64,000 nt of DNA from Mycolicibacterium sediminis (GTDB lineage Bacteria; Actinomycetota; Actinomycetes; Mycobacteriales; Mycobacteriaceae). How positions within the stretch are numbered: position 1 is the stretch's first letter; the number at the start of each line of letters is the position of its first letter. The stretch is from contig NZ_AP022588.1 of assembly GCF_010731735.1 (NCBI RefSeq), forward strand, positions 186,001 through 250,000. Direction: 5' to 3'. Made by a program: the position numbers and the translations under genes. Positions 63,425 through 64,000 of this stretch are shown piece after piece. Below the pieces are notes generated by a model. It was not told where the DNA came from and ran no database searches. It saw nothing but the letters and a program-made list of their open reading frames with translations.

Positions 63425-64000
63425 TCAGTAACCCGTTGCGACCGGCCGATCCGGCTCTGCGCACCACTGCGACCACGACCCCGGGAACAGTGCCAGCGGC
63501 CTGCCGATCGCCGCGGACGCCGCAACCACCACCGATGCGGTCACACCCGACCCGCAGTACGCGGCGTTCGCGGCGGCAAGCATCGCGCGCAGATCACCGT
63601 CCGGCAGGAAGGTGCCGTCCTCGTCGAGCACCGACGTGCTGGGCACGTTCACCGCTCCCGGCACGTGTCCGGCAACCGGATCGATCGGCTCGACCTCGCC
63701 GCGGAACCGCTCCGGGGCACGGGCGTCGACCAGTCCACCCGTCGTGGCCGCGTCGTCGGCGGTGATCGTCGGTAGCGCACCGGCGTGCAGATCGTCGTGG
63801 CCGACGGTGACGTCACCGCGCTCCGCCGAGCCGGAGCCCGTCTCGATCTCACCGCCGGCGGCCCGCCACGCCGCCAGCCCGCCGTCGAGGATCCGCACCG
63901 CAGGGATGCCGGCCGCGGTCAGCACCCACCACGCGCGGGCGGATCCGGCGCGATTCCAATCGTCGTAGACCACCACGGGGACGTCGGACCGGATGCCCGA
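63425..64000 (-). CDS. Rhodanese-type sulfurtransferase, 5' end beyond the window
   Basis: The frame is open from the window edge (64000) to the TGA at 63425-63427, about 191 residues of the C-terminal part. It contains the rest of the N-terminal inactive rhodanese module (DDWNRAGSARAWWVLTAAG, ILDGGLAAWRAAGG) and the active module with loop YCGSGVTAS, whose Cys is the sulfur acceptor. It resembles SseA-type thiosulfate or 3-mercaptopyruvate sulfurtransferases. The start is not in the window. Confidence 0.9.
   Translation of the reverse strand, partial: SGIRSDVPVVVYDDWNRAGSARAWWVLTAAGIPAVRILDGGLAAWRAAGGEIETGSGSAERGDVTVGHDDLHAGALPTITADDAATTGGLVDARAPERFRGEVEPIDPVAGHVPGAVNVPSTSVLDEDGTFLPDGDLRAMLAAANAAYCGSGVTASVVVAASAAIGRPLALFPGSWSQWCAEPDRPVATGY

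Overview
The window is a GC-rich (roughly two thirds G+C) actinobacterial chromosome segment. Gene content and order identify it as the cholesterol/steroid catabolic region of a Mycobacterium or Mycolicibacterium, matching M. tuberculosis Rv3540c to Rv3574 with several accessory insertions. Assignments rest on recognised protein sequence, motif conservation and synteny; no database search was run.

Layout. (1) 1-3207: a convergent hairpin terminator, a proline-rich membrane protein, and an EspJ-like/PPE (EspK-like) pair of type VII secretion substrates next to ltp2, where M. tuberculosis carries PPE63. (2) 3753-9774 (minus): the igr operon cyp125-fadE28-fadE29-chsH2-chsH1-ltp2, which removes the last propionyl unit of the sterol side chain. 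It is divergent from fadA5, with two KstR operators between them. (3) 11073-17469: an accessory stretch with an NTF2-like protein, two Ddn-type F420 nitroreductase paralogues, a metallophosphoesterase and an Rv2466c-like DsbA-fold protein. It ends in a striking cassette: an EspA/EspE-type secreted protein carrying a C-terminal HExxH motif, flanked by lipoproteins built from a shared module. This is read here as a candidate type VII effector/immunity locus. (4) 17470-22701: two SDRs, echA20, ipdA, ipdB and ipdC (KstR2 regulon, C/D-ring catabolism). (5) 22714-25181: a SatD/membrane-protein pair behind a palindromic leaderless promoter, then a DUF559/AbiEi-like gene enclosed by 52-bp inverted repeats. 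(6) 25231-38503: fadA6, kstR2, a DUF4173 protein with a two-component system, ipdF, fadE30, fadD3, fadE31, fadE32, fadE33 and aspB. (7) 38419-45756: a GGDEF-EAL protein, a 3-hydroxybutyrate dehydrogenase/MFS/LysR cassette and two alpha/beta hydrolases. (8) 45753-54311: hsaA, hsaD, hsaC and hsaB (A/B-ring cleavage), kshB, an exported protein, fadE34 and the regulator kstR, with KstR operators in both divergent gaps. (9) 54340-64000: trehalose phosphatase, an APH-like kinase, a LacI regulator, a zinc-type ABC importer, a CPA1 antiporter, an Lsr2 paralogue, an EAL-DICT protein and a truncated rhodanese.

How the genes work together: Cyp125 and FadA5 act on the side chain, and the igr enzymes finish it. 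KshB supplies electrons for 9-alpha hydroxylation, and HsaA, HsaB, HsaC and HsaD open and release rings A/B. FadD3 activates the remaining indanedione propionate (HIP); FadE30, IpdF, IpdC, EchA20, IpdAB, FadE31-33 and FadA6 degrade it to central metabolites. KstR controls the early steps and KstR2 the HIP steps; all their operators named here are visible as short palindromes.
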